Source: Bradyrhizobium diazoefficiens
GTDB lineage: Bacteria > Pseudomonadota > Alphaproteobacteria > Rhizobiales > Xanthobacteraceae
Direction: 5' to 3'
Assembly: GCF_016612535.1 (NCBI RefSeq)
Contig: NZ_JAENXS010000002.1
Coordinates: 2,852,001 to 2,916,000 of the forward strand
Length of the DNA: 64,000 nucleotides
Part shown: in pieces, positions 63,654 to 64,000 of the stretch
How the letters are laid out: each line of letters starts with the position of its first letter
How positions within the stretch are numbered: the stretch's first letter is position 1
Notes under the pieces: generated by a model
Told to the model about the DNA's origin: nothing
Seen by the model: only the letters and a program-made list of their open reading frames with translations
The model's database searches: none
Translations under genes and position numbers: made by a program

Positions 63654-64000
63654 TCAGCCCGTCACAAGAAGCAACGAGTCCCTGGTCTGTCCAAAGAGTT
63701 GACTGTGACAGGCTCGACGCATCTCCTGATTCAATTCTCCGACCTGCGCCGCAGTCAGGCTGGCGGACGAGAAGGCGGGCTGCTTATTGGCTTCCGCTAA
63801 CAGAAGGGCTGAGCGAGGAGAAACCGGGTAGTAGAAACAGAGTTCGGTTGGAGGCCGCAGACCATCGCCGCGCAAGTTCATGATTGGCTGATCCCCCGTG
63901 ATAAACTGCGTGTCCGTACTATTATCGAGCAGGACCAACTTTCGCTGCTTGCGCTCGCGAAAGAGGCTCATCGCGATATTGAACGCAAACATGAGGCTCA
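63654..64000 (-). CDS. DUF4238-family protein, C-terminal part (5' end beyond window)
   Basis: The frame is open to the right edge, so the N-terminus is missing; an internal Met at 63992 is not the start. The visible part shows DTQFITGDQPIMN and FYYPVSPRSALLLAE, then LNQEMRRACHSQLFGQTRDSLLL, the typical C-terminal DUF4238 pattern. The family has no established function; members are common in mobile and defence regions. Close neighbour to IetAS. Confidence 0.72.
   Translation of the reverse strand, partial: SLMFAFNIAMSLFRERKQRKLVLLDNSTDTQFITGDQPIMNLRGDGLRPPTELCFYYPVSPRSALLLAEANKQPAFSSASLTAAQVGELNQEMRRACHSQLFGQTRDSLLLVTG

Overview
The window is high-GC alphaproteobacterial chromosome. The closest fit is Bradyrhizobium or a near relative. 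The grounds are a chromosomal ctrA/chpT phosphorelay with flagellar (flhA, fliI, fliJ) and chemotaxis genes, an EipA-type DUF1134 protein, the protein families present, and families of GC-rich palindromic intergenic repeats like those I know from Bradyrhizobium. Genus assignment is inference; no search was run.

Layout. (1) 1-8.4 kb: the end of a biosynthetic cluster, with a large NRPS whose 5' end lies outside the window (A-PCP-C-A-PCP-C), a 54-aa Lys-rich protein, a Sfp-type phosphopantetheinyl transferase and a luciferase-like monooxygenase that overlaps it by 4 nt. (2) 8.4-28.3 kb: catabolic and accessory genes. They include an acetylpolyamine amidohydrolase, an SMP-30-like protein, a sugar-dehydrogenase/cytochrome c fusion, an enoyl-CoA hydratase, a gamma-glutamyltransferase, a PuuB-like FAD oxidase with a polar amino-acid ABC transporter and XRE-cupin regulator, DadA, an omega-amino-acid transaminase with its own XRE-cupin regulator, and a three-subunit molybdenum hydroxylase with a divergent TetR regulator. 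Several of these fit polyamine/amino-acid catabolism. (3) 28.4-39.7 kb: DUF4864, a second-site lspA coupled to an MFS transporter, flhA, an AraC regulator, an ECF sigma/anti-sigma pair, fliJ and fliI. (4) 39.7-57.1 kb: ctrA behind a promoter region with six GANTC sites, a CHAT-TPR protease-like protein paired with a multi-pass membrane protein, a DUF350-DUF1190-glutathionylspermidine-synthase-like cassette, cheR-cheB-cheY-cheW-cheA on the minus strand downstream of chpT, then cysQ, a YHS protein, eipA and a membrane-anchored coiled-coil protein. (5) 57.3 kb to the end: tRNA-Val(CAC) followed by a mobile region with an IS630-type element, an IS5-type element directly abutting it across a shared TA, a gene remnant, the IetA/IetS ATPase-subtilase pair (known as a plasmid-maintenance and anti-phage system) and the C-terminal part of a DUF4238 gene.

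How the genes work together: ctrA, chpT, flhA, fliI, the che operon and probably eipA belong to one cell-cycle/motility regulon, and CtrA-like boxes lie upstream of flhA and in the fliI-ctrA gap. The best candidates for poorly described biology are the CHAT-TPR/membrane-protein pair (40.9-44.4 kb), the NRPS module whose adenylation domain lacks the usual amino-group-binding Asp, and the island after tRNA-Val. Many long antisense ORFs are high-GC shadows and were left out.
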